In this document: piece after piece, positions 7,137-12,829 of the stretch
How positions within the stretch are numbered: the stretch's first letter is position 1
Layout: each line of letters begins with the position of its first letter
NCBI GenBank assembly: GCA_016285355.1
Contig: JAEEQP010000068.1
Span: 1-14,648 of the forward strand
Reading direction: 5' to 3'
DNA: 14,648 bases
Origin: Bacteroidales bacterium
GTDB lineage: Bacteria > Bacteroidota > Bacteroidia > Bacteroidales > F082
Made by a program: the position numbers and the translations under genes
Notes under the pieces: model-generated
The model's input: the letters and a program-made list of their open reading frames with translations, nothing else
Told to the model about the DNA's origin: nothing
The model's database searches: none

Positions 7137-8174
7137 ATGCAACAAAATTCTAATCAAAGAGTTGTTTATCTTGATTTGTTACGAGTGGTGGCGACATTTG
7201 CAGTGATATTTCTGCATGGCGCTACGAGCGAGTTTTATGCTCCTATATCTTCGATTAGTTGGTATATTTCAGCCGCTGAAGATAGCTTGGTCCGTTGGTG
7301 CGTCCCTGTGTTTGTTATGATTAGTGGGGCATTGCTCCTAAATCCAAACAAGGAGGTAACATGTCAAGATGTCTTAAAAAGGAGAATTCCTCGTCTTCTT
7401 TTGGCGTATGTGTTTTGGACGGTCTTTTATGTTATGCATAACTTTGTTTTTTGGAATTGGGAAGCTTTTTCTATAAGGCATCTAATAAGAAGGTCAATTG
7501 TCATTCCGGCTGCGCATTTATGGTTTTTGCCATTGTTGATGTGTATATATCTTTTAATTCCAGTTTTACGTAAAATTACTCAAGATAAAGGAATCGTGCG
7601 TTATGCTTTGATTATATGGATAGTTTATGTCTTTGGTAGTTTCTTGCAGTTTATAGATGGCTTTAAAACGGTGAACCATTTTTATTCGTATTTCAATCAG
7701 AATTCTATTCTTGGTTTTACAGGGTATTTCCTTCTTGGATACTTTCTTTCTCAACAAGTATTCTCAAGAAGACAGAGGATTTGGATTTATATAATGGGAA
7801 TTGGAGGCGCTTTGGTAACCATTGTTGGAACTTTTTATCTTTTTGATTCAAAGGGAGAGGCAAACGAACGTTATTTTGACAATCTAAGTCTTCAAGTGGT
7901 AGCTATGGCTACGGCTCTTTTTGTTTTGGCGAAGGAATTGGCTCCAAAATGTGGGGTATTGATTCTGAAATTCCTTGCTTTTGTCAGAAAGGACTTGTTC
8001 GGTGTTTATTTGATACATGTTTTGTGGCTTTATATTGTTGATAAAGATGTTTTACGTCATTGCTGTAGTGAGATAATCACTTTGCCCCTAATCACAATAA
8101 TAGTGTTTTTGCTTAGTTTATTTACGACTAAACTAATTCGATTGATTCCATATTTAAGGAAGGTAGTAGAATAA
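7137..8174 (+). CDS. Acyltransferase family 3 membrane protein (surface-glycan acetyltransferase type)
   Basis: The 345-residue protein has about ten hydrophobic helices and matches the acyltransferase-3 family, which transfers acetyl or succinyl groups to lipopolysaccharide O-antigen, exopolysaccharide or peptidoglycan. The N-terminus YLDLLRVVATFAVIFLHG contains the family's first-helix Asp, Arg and His. A VPVFVMISGALLL segment and the HLWFLPLLMCIYLLIPVL segment with its conserved His-Leu-Trp-Phe follow in normal order. The acceptor sugar is unknown. The gene is clearly richer in A and T than its neighbours, with many AT-rich codons (ATA, TTA, AGA), which suggests recent acquisition. It stands alone between kdsA and xerD, which both run the other way. 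Its stop codon lies 3 bases from the xerD stop. Confidence 0.9.
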   Translation: MQQNSNQRVVYLDLLRVVATFAVIFLHGATSEFYAPISSISWYISAAEDSLVRWCVPVFVMISGALLLNPNKEVTCQDVLKRRIPRLLLAYVFWTVFYVMHNFVFWNWEAFSIRHLIRRSIVIPAAHLWFLPLLMCIYLLIPVLRKITQDKGIVRYALIIWIVYVFGSFLQFIDGFKTVNHFYSYFNQNSILGFTGYFLLGYFLSQQVFSRRQRIWIYIMGIGGALVTIVGTFYLFDSKGEANERYFDNLSLQVVAMATALFVLAKELAPKCGVLILKFLAFVRKDLFGVYLIHVLWLYIVDKDVLRHCCSEIITLPLITIIVFLLSLFTTKLIRLIPYLRKVVE

Positions 8175-8192
8175 CAATTATTCTAAATTTTT
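8168..8192. terminator. Small hairpin spanning both convergent stop codons
   Basis: AGAATAA (8168-8174) pairs perfectly with TTATTCT (8178-8184) around a CAA loop, and a T-run follows at 8188-8192. The TAA stop of the acyltransferase and the TAA stop of xerD form the two tops of the stem. It is short and AT-rich, so at best a weak terminator. Confidence 0.35.
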
Positions 8193-9116
8193 AGTTTCCT
8201 TAAACCTCGGATGATAAGTCGTCAAAGTATCGCGCAACAACTCGTCAGAAATATGCGTATAGATTTCCGTGGTACTGACGCTGGCGTGGCCGAGCATTTG
8301 TTGGACAGCAAGCAAGTTGGCGCCGCCTTCCAATAAATGCGTGGCGAAACTGTGCCTGAATGTGTGCGGGCTGATGGTTTTGGTGATGCCGTTTTTCTCA
8401 GCTAGTTCTTTTACAATCAAAAAGACCATTTGTCGGGTAAGGCCTGTGCCACGGCTGTTGAGGAATACAATATCAGTAAATTTGGGTTTCGGCGTGATGT
8501 GTAGCCGTGCGCCTTCGATGTATTGGAACAGGATTTTCAGGCTACTGTCGCCGATGGGGACGAGTCTTTCCTTGCTGCCCTTGCCTATGATGCGCAGGAA
8601 GCCATCTTCCCTGTATATGTTGCTGATTTGTAGATTGGTAAGTTCTGAGACGCGGAGGCCGCAGCCATACATCACCTCAATCATCGCTTTGTTGCGGTGG
8701 CCAGTGGGCTGGCTCAGGTCGATGCTGTCTATCATCTTTTGGATTTCTTCATAGGTCAGTACTTCGGGTAGATGCCGCCCCATTGAGGGCGAGGGAATGA
8801 GTAGGGTAGGGTCGGTCTCAGTCAGGTTTTCTTGCGTGAGGTAACGCCAAAATGATTTCAGTCCCGAAAGGATTCTCGCTTGCGAGGTGGCTCCTATGTC
8901 TAGGTCTAAGAGATATGCAAAGAAATTATCAATGGTGCCCTTTTTGATGTTGCTGATTTCAGTCGAAACCTTTTCAACCTCAAGGTATTGCAGAAACAAA
9001 CCGACATCATGGCAATAGGCCTCCACGCTGTTGTCGGACAAGGAAAGCTCTAACCGCAGATAGTCTGCATAGTGCTTTATGAGGTTCGGGCTGATATTGA
9101 CAGGTTGCTTATCCAT
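8178..9116 (-). CDS. xerD: XerD-like site-specific tyrosine recombinase
   Basis: The 312-residue length and full catalytic set match the XerC/XerD pair that resolves chromosome dimers at dif. Residues 10-100 are the SAM-like core-binding domain (LRLELSLSDNSVEAYCHDV). The catalytic domain carries R155 (CGLRVSEL), K179 (GKGSKER), H251 and R254 (SPHTFRHSFATH), H277 (LGHASV) and Y286 (TTEIYTHI). HTFRHSFATHLLEGGANL and the QQMLGHASVSTTEIYTH ending favour XerD over an integron or phage integrase. The ATG at 9116 fits a TACCTTTG promoter at 9131-9138; a longer in-frame start at 9194 would precede that promoter. No att sites or mobile genes are adjacent, so this looks like the housekeeping copy. It is divergent from the nitroreductase gene. 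Confidence 0.93.
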   Translation of the reverse strand: MDKQPVNISPNLIKHYADYLRLELSLSDNSVEAYCHDVGLFLQYLEVEKVSTEISNIKKGTIDNFFAYLLDLDIGATSQARILSGLKSFWRYLTQENLTETDPTLLIPSPSMGRHLPEVLTYEEIQKMIDSIDLSQPTGHRNKAMIEVMYGCGLRVSELTNLQISNIYREDGFLRIIGKGSKERLVPIGDSSLKILFQYIEGARLHITPKPKFTDIVFLNSRGTGLTRQMVFLIVKELAEKNGITKTISPHTFRHSFATHLLEGGANLLAVQQMLGHASVSTTEIYTHISDELLRDTLTTYHPRFKETKNLE

Positions 9117-9130
9117 CGCTTTGTTTTTGC

Positions 9131-9138
9131 AAAGGTAC
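9131..9138 (-). promoter_or_regulatory. -7 element of xerD
   Basis: The minus strand reads TACCTTTG (9138-9131), an exact TAnnTTTG, 15 bases before the ATG at 9116. This supports that start and a very short leader. Confidence 0.6.
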
Positions 9139-9148
9139 GATTTTTTAT

Positions 9149-9179
9149 TGCTAAGGTGGTGCTTTTTCCCTACCTTTGC
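9149..9179 (+). promoter_or_regulatory. Promoter of the nitroreductase gene
   Basis: TACCTTTG (9172-9179) is an exact -7 element, with TTG at 9149-9151 exactly 20 bases upstream as the -33 element. It is one of the best promoter matches in the window and lies 33 bases before the ATG. Confidence 0.75.
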
Positions 9180-9211
9180 CCCGAAAACTAACATTAAAAT
9201 CTTATAAAAAC

Positions 9212-9853
9212 ATGAAAAACACTAGAGTAAATCTACTTTTTGCAGCAGTTTTGGCATTTTTGATGCTCACTGGTTGCTCAAACAAAGAAAACAGTAATGA
9301 ACCAGTTACTTCCAATGAGGTTTCCTTCGATGAGGTGTTGGCAACCAGAAGAAGTGTTCGCAGCTATGATGCCTCGAAGACCATCAGCGAGGCCGAGGTG
9401 CGCGAACTGCTTATCGCGACGCAAGAGGCTCCATCGTGGGCCAACCAACAGCCATCAAAATACTATGTGGCCATGAGTCCAGAGAAAGTCGAGGCGGTGG
9501 CAAACCTTGTGGGTGAGCGTAACAAGCAAAACATTGCCGGCGCGCCTGTACTGATTGTCTCCACGTACGAGAAAGGCAAGTCAGGCTTCTTCCGTGGCGA
9601 GCAGACTAACGAAGTGGGCGACGGTTGGGGTGCCTACGACAACGGCCTCAGCAATGCCTATTTCATCCTGAAGGCCCGCTCTAAGGGCTTCGACACGCTT
9701 ATCATGGGAATGCGCGACTCCGATGCACTCCGCACATTGTTCAATATTCCTGAAAACGAAGCGATTATGGCGGTCATTTCGTTGGGCTACAGGTCGGGTG
9801 AGCCTCGCCAGCCCCAACATCGTCCGTTGGATGAGATGGTACAGTTTTTCTAA
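9212..9853 (+). CDS. Nitroreductase-family protein with lipoprotein signal
   Basis: Residues 1-22 are a lipoprotein signal: basic start, hydrophobic core, and lipobox LTGC with Cys22. A Ser/Asn/Glu-rich linker follows, then a nitroreductase domain from about residue 38. FMN-binding signatures are RRSVRSYD early, the APSWANQQPSKYYV segment, and a late LIMGMRDSD/MAVISLGYRSGEP region that normally contacts the flavin phosphate. Length of the domain, about 175 residues, is that of the short FMN enzymes. The family reduces nitro groups, quinones or flavins using NAD(P)H. A lipid-anchored periplasmic location is odd because NAD(P)H is cytoplasmic, so its electron source is unclear. The ATG at 9212 was chosen because it starts the signal peptide and follows a clean promoter. 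Confidence 0.88.
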   Translation: MKNTRVNLLFAAVLAFLMLTGCSNKENSNEPVTSNEVSFDEVLATRRSVRSYDASKTISEAEVRELLIATQEAPSWANQQPSKYYVAMSPEKVEAVANLVGERNKQNIAGAPVLIVSTYEKGKSGFFRGEQTNEVGDGWGAYDNGLSNAYFILKARSKGFDTLIMGMRDSDALRTLFNIPENEAIMAVISLGYRSGEPRQPQHRPLDEMVQFF

Positions 9854-9857
9854 ATAA

Positions 9858-9907
9858 TACTTTTGCGCCTGTCTTGCTTGTTGAAAAAAAGTGTACTTTT
9901 GCAAAAA
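9858..9907 (+). promoter_or_regulatory. Promoter/operator of the DUF3791-DUF3990 module
   Basis: Two exact TACTTTTG -7 elements lie 36 bases apart (9858-9865 and 9894-9901). The second lies 16 bases before the ATG at 9918, with a TTG at 9874-9876 upstream at slightly short spacing. An inverted repeat AAAAGT-GT-ACTTTT (9887-9900) and the palindrome TTTTGCAAAA (9897-9906) overlap the second element, a plausible operator for autoregulation. Confidence 0.5.
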
Positions 9908-9917
9908 CTCATCGATT

Positions 9918-10214
9918 ATGCAGGGTAATATCGTAAATACTAGCACAGACACCTATATTTGGGACGAGGGCTATCCGCATCCCACGGAGCAGGAACGCAT
10001 TGTCACATTTGTTAGTTCTTGCATCGAGTCGGTGGCTGATAGGCTTGGTTGCAAGGCAACGGAAGTCTATCGCCGTATGGAGCGTGTCGGATTGATTCAC
10101 GACTATATCATTCCTTTTTATGACACTATTCATACCGAAAGCCGCGAGAATGTCACTGCTGACATCATTGAGACGTTGGAGTTTTGGGAAAAGAAGAAAG
10201 GAGTAAGGCAATGA
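9918..10214 (+). CDS. DUF3791 domain protein, probable antitoxin
   Basis: The 98-residue soluble, mainly helical protein matches the DUF3791 family. The pattern is ERIVTFVSSCIESVADRLG, then TEVYRRMERVGLIHDYIIP and FYDTIHTESRENVTADIIE, where the conserved YD.LHT...E..V.DI ending is recognisable. The gene overlaps the next gene by ATGA (10211-10214), implying translational coupling. Position first in a three-gene operon with an ADP-ribosyltransferase-like partner suggests an antitoxin or accessory role. The start at ATG 9918 follows the second TACTTTTG by 16 bases; an in-frame GTG at 9891 lies upstream of that -7 element and is rejected. Antitoxin function is inference. Confidence 0.75.
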   Translation: MQGNIVNTSTDTYIWDEGYPHPTEQERIVTFVSSCIESVADRLGCKATEVYRRMERVGLIHDYIIPFYDTIHTESRENVTADIIETLEFWEKKKGVRQ

Positions 10215-10696
10215 TTACCGTGTATCATGGTTCTGCCATTGAAGTGAGCAAGCCGTTGGTGGCTTTGAGCCGGCCTAATCTGGACTTTGGACAAGGCTTT
10301 TATGTTACCGATATGAGACAACAAGCGGAAAGATGGGCCTCAAGGATTGCGACACGGAGATTGACAAATCCAGTCTTGAACATTTATGAATTTGACTTGG
10401 ATGCCGTCACGCAGAGTTATCGCTATTTGAAGTTTGAATCATACGATAAGTCATGGCTTGATTTTATTGTAGCAAACCGAAAAGGGAAGATGCTTTGGAA
10501 GGATTTTGATGTGGTTGAAGGCGGCGTAGCTAACGACAATGTCATTGACACGGTGGAAGACTATATGCGTGGACGTATGTCAGCCGAAGCAGCTTTAGTT
10601 GAGCTTTCAAAACATCGGCCAAACAACCAGTTTTGCTTCTTGAGTCAAGAGATCATAGACCTGCATTTACGTTTTGTTGAATCAATAAAAATGTAA
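10211..10696 (+). CDS. DUF3990 protein, ADP-ribosyltransferase-fold probable toxin
   Basis: The 161-residue protein matches DUF3990, a family placed in the ADP-ribosyltransferase superfamily. Strand 1 carries VYHGS (His6), followed by SRPNLDFGQGFYVTD with Tyr31, then AERWASR; these are the first two elements of the H-Y-[EDQ] triad of ART folds. SWLDFIVANR (81-90), VANDN (107-111) and PNNQFCF (138-143, Gln140) complete the family pattern, and Gln140 is my candidate for the third triad position. Such enzymes would move ADP-ribose from NAD+ to a target; the target here is unknown. It overlaps the upstream DUF3791 gene by four bases and lies four bases before another small gene, the usual layout of a toxin-antitoxin module. 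No secretion signal is visible, so it acts inside the cell or is a defence effector. Confidence 0.8.
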   Translation: MITVYHGSAIEVSKPLVALSRPNLDFGQGFYVTDMRQQAERWASRIATRRLTNPVLNIYEFDLDAVTQSYRYLKFESYDKSWLDFIVANRKGKMLWKDFDVVEGGVANDNVIDTVEDYMRGRMSAEAALVELSKHRPNNQFCFLSQEIIDLHLRFVESIKM

Positions 10697-10700
10697 GACT

Positions 10701-10907
10701 ATGCTTAGGACAGACCAAATGTGGTATAAAATCGGAGGTGTCGTTATGGCATTAGCTGCACAACTGAATATCAGTCCAGTTCGGGCTTTGGAACTTTTTT
10801 ATGAATCAAAGACTTGTGAAGACCTCCATAATCCTGAAACCTTGCTTTATACTTTTAGTGATGCTTATATTGCTGATGAAGTGATAATGGAATTGGAAGG
10901 AATGTAG
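10701..10907 (+). CDS. Small DUF3791-like protein, probable third module member
   Basis: The 68-residue protein starts four bases after the DUF3990 stop. The text MALAAQLNISPVRALELFYESKTCEDLHNPETLLYTFSDAYIADEVIMELE fits a small helical protein often found beside DUF3990 proteins and resembling DUF3791; the match is to a recalled pattern (AxxLxISPxxALxLFYxSKTxxxLxxPETxLYxxSDxYIxDE) and is less certain than its neighbours. It could be the true antitoxin, with the first gene as regulator, or the reverse. A terminator hairpin follows 26 bases after its stop, closing the operon. No other function is visible. Confidence 0.65.
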   Translation: MLRTDQMWYKIGGVVMALAAQLNISPVRALELFYESKTCEDLHNPETLLYTFSDAYIADEVIMELEGM

Positions 10908-10933
10908 GCAAGATTTAGGTCTGAGGTAAAAAC

Positions 10934-10972
10934 AAAACCACGGAACAAGAATGCTTGCCCCGTGGTTTTTTC
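10934..10972. terminator. Bidirectional terminator between module and DUF1015 gene
   Basis: AAAACCACGG (10934-10943) opposes CCGTGG plus a T-run (10960-10970). An inner CAAG/CTTG stem lies at 10946-10957. The A-run and T-run flanks suit both directions, ending the three-gene module (plus) and the DUF1015 gene (minus). Confidence 0.88.
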
Positions 10973-10989
10973 TTTAAGAATCAGCCCAA

Positions 10990-12312
10990 TCAATCCAAAG
11001 TGTGGATTACCAGACCAGATCTGAGTTTAGGCTCAAACCATGTGGTCTTGGGAGGCATGATGTTGCCAGTGTCGGCGATGTCGATGATCTGCTTCATGCT
11101 CACAGGGTAGAGCGCGAAGGCGACCTTCATCTCGCCGCTGTCAACACGACGCTTCAGCTCGCCGAGGCCACGGATACCGCCAACGAAGTCGATGCGCTTG
11201 TCGGTGCGGAGATCCTTGATGCCTAAGATCTTGTCGAGGACAAGGTTGCTGAGGATGGTGACATCCAACACACCGATAGGATCGTTATCGTCGTAGGTGC
11301 CAGGCTTGGCGGTCAGTGAATACCATACGCCCTCGATGTACATCGAGAAGTTGTGCAGCTTATTGGGCTTGTACTCGGTGTCGCACTCGCAGTGGCAGGG
11401 GAACTCGCAGTTGCACTTGCCGCCGTCCTTGGTGCAGTTACACTTGCACTCAATGTCGAAGTTCTCTTGCAGGGCCTTGAAGAAGTCCTTGGTGCTGAGG
11501 CCGTTGAGGTCTTTCACGACGCGGTTGTAGTCGATGACGTTCAACTGGTTGTCGGGGAAAATGACGGTCATGAAGTAGTTGTACTCCTCCTTGCCGGTGT
11601 GGGCAGGGTTCTTCTCCTTCTTCTCCTGGCCGACGAGGGCGGCAGCAGCGCTACGGTGGTGACCATCAGCAATGTACATGGCCGGAACCTTCTTGTCGAA
11701 CAGTTCGACGAGGCGGGCGATGGTAGCCTTGTCGTCGATGATCCAGAAGCGATGGCCGAAGCCGTCTTCCTTGGCGATGAAGTCATAGATGGGCTTCTCG
11801 GCGGTGATCTTGCTCACGATGGCGTCGATTTCGGCGACGGCAGGGTAGGCGAAGAACACAGGCTCGACGTTGGCGTTGGTGAGGCGGACGTGCTTCATGC
11901 GGTCTTCCTCCTTGTCCTTACGGGTCAGCTCGTGCTTCTTGATGACCTTGTTGACATAGTCTTCGCTGTAGGCGCAGGCCACGATGCCATACTGCCAGTG
12001 GGCGTTGGCATCGGTGGGGTTCATGCTTTGAGCGTAGATGTAAAGCTTCTCATCTTGGTCTTGCTTGATCCATCCGAAGTCCTTGAACGAGTTGAAGTTC
12101 TCGACGACTTTCAGATAGGTCTCGAGGTCACTGTCCTTGTGGCCTTCGGGCAGGTCGATTTCGGCCTTGGTCACATGGAGCAGGCTGTAGGGGTTGCCCT
12201 CGCATTCCTTGCGTGCCTCTTCGGTGTTCAGCACGTCGTAGGGACGGGAGGCGAGTTTTTGGACGATGTCCGCGCTGGGACGCCATCCTTTGAACGGTTT
12301 GATAACTGACAT
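10990..12312 (-). CDS. DUF1015 family protein with DGHHR motif and Cys-rich insertion
   Basis: The 440-residue soluble protein matches DUF1015 from its N-terminus (VIKPFKGWRPSADIVQKLASRPYDVLN) through ADGHHRSAAAA (215-225). The DGHHR motif is shared with ParB-fold proteins, including free-serine kinases SerK (archaeal) and SbnI (staphylococcal). This protein lies downstream of serC and serA, so a role in serine metabolism, perhaps as a kinase, is a reasonable inference but unproven. Residues 287-311 contain eight cysteines (289, 291, 293, 300, 302, 306, 308, 310) plus His307 in a CxCxC and CxC...CHCEC pattern not expected in this family; see findings. The rest of the domain continues to LYPVSMKQIIDIADTGNIMPPKTTWFEPKLRSGLVIH in pieces (GGIRGLGEL, YPVSMKQ). 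Codons are GC-rich like serA. The start ATG at 12312 fits the family start. Confidence 0.88.
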   Translation of the reverse strand: MSVIKPFKGWRPSADIVQKLASRPYDVLNTEEARKECEGNPYSLLHVTKAEIDLPEGHKDSDLETYLKVVENFNSFKDFGWIKQDQDEKLYIYAQSMNPTDANAHWQYGIVACAYSEDYVNKVIKKHELTRKDKEEDRMKHVRLTNANVEPVFFAYPAVAEIDAIVSKITAEKPIYDFIAKEDGFGHRFWIIDDKATIARLVELFDKKVPAMYIADGHHRSAAAALVGQEKKEKNPAHTGKEEYNYFMTVIFPDNQLNVIDYNRVVKDLNGLSTKDFFKALQENFDIECKCNCTKDGGKCNCEFPCHCECDTEYKPNKLHNFSMYIEGVWYSLTAKPGTYDDNDPIGVLDVTILSNLVLDKILGIKDLRTDKRIDFVGGIRGLGELKRRVDSGEMKVAFALYPVSMKQIIDIADTGNIMPPKTTWFEPKLRSGLVIHTLD

Positions 12313-12357
12313 TTGTATTAAGTTTTAAATGATGATTCTTTTGTTTGTTATTGACAG

Positions 12358-12765
12358 TCAGACTTCTAGGTTATTGACTGAATCATGTTTCTGAAAAGAG
12401 ATAATTAGCGCGCCTATCATCTTGGTGAGTTCCATCAGCTCGTTTCGGATGTCGTTTTCCTGTGTCTCGTCAATCAGAGATTGCTTTGAAGCTAAAGTGC
12501 AGAGCATCACGCATTTGCCAATGTTCGACTTGGCTTCCTGCAAATAGTCGGTAAACTCTGTTTTGGAATGAGAGGCACCTTCGATGATGTTGGCAGAGAT
12601 TTTCCCTGCTTCGTTGATGAATTGGTCAACGAGAATCTTTTGGGCGGCCGTTTGGGTGGTGTTGCTTAGGGCTAAAATGGCATTGGTGAAGTCCAGCGAC
12701 TTATGGTAAATGCGGAGGCCTTCAAATTTGAAAAAATTGGTGGGTTTTGTGGTTTCCGGAATCAT
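12358..12765 (-). CDS. Four-helix-bundle protein (S23/TIGR02436 type), copy 2
   Basis: The 135-residue helical protein matches the four-helix-bundle family first seen in 23S rRNA intervening sequences and related to the Avd accessory protein of diversity-generating retroelements. FFKFEGLRIYHKSLDFTNAI at the start, QFINEAGKISANIIEGASHSKTEF in the middle and QEAKSNIGKCVMLCTLA later are family landmarks. The function of stand-alone copies is unknown; they form oligomeric helical bundles and may bind nucleic acid. It lies between serA and the DUF1015 gene on the same strand, and is AT-richer than both. The ATG at 12765 starts the recognisable domain; an in-frame ATG at 12795 would lie inside the serA terminator stem. 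It is only distantly similar to copy 1 at 13775-14188. Confidence 0.78.
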   Translation of the reverse strand: MIPETTKPTNFFKFEGLRIYHKSLDFTNAILALSNTTQTAAQKILVDQFINEAGKISANIIEGASHSKTEFTDYLQEAKSNIGKCVMLCTLASKQSLIDETQENDIRNELMELTKMIGALIISFQKHDSVNNLEV

Positions 12766-12781
12766 TATCAGACAATTAAGG

Positions 12782-12815
12782 AAAAGACACCACAAGACAG
12801 GCTTGCGGTGTCTTT
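12782..12815 (-). terminator. serA terminator hairpin
   Basis: On the minus strand, AAAGACACCGCAAG (12815-12802) pairs with CTTGTGGTGTCTTT (12796-12783) with one mismatch, around a CCTGT loop, followed by a short T-rich tail. It lies 15 bases after the serA stop and should end serA, at least partly, before the four-helix-bundle gene. Confidence 0.75.
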
Positions 12816-12829
12816 CGCAGTTAATAGAA

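Noticed and set aside
8178..9116. Integrase of a mobile element
   Set aside because: Size and motifs fit housekeeping XerD, and there are no attachment-site repeats, tRNA gene or other mobile genes next to it.
11353..12309. 318-codon plus-strand open frame opposite the DUF1015 gene
   Set aside because: Its composition (runs of Val, Leu, Gly, Asp) is what GC-rich third positions of the opposite gene produce. It has no promoter or ribosome site, and the DUF1015 protein is recognisable.
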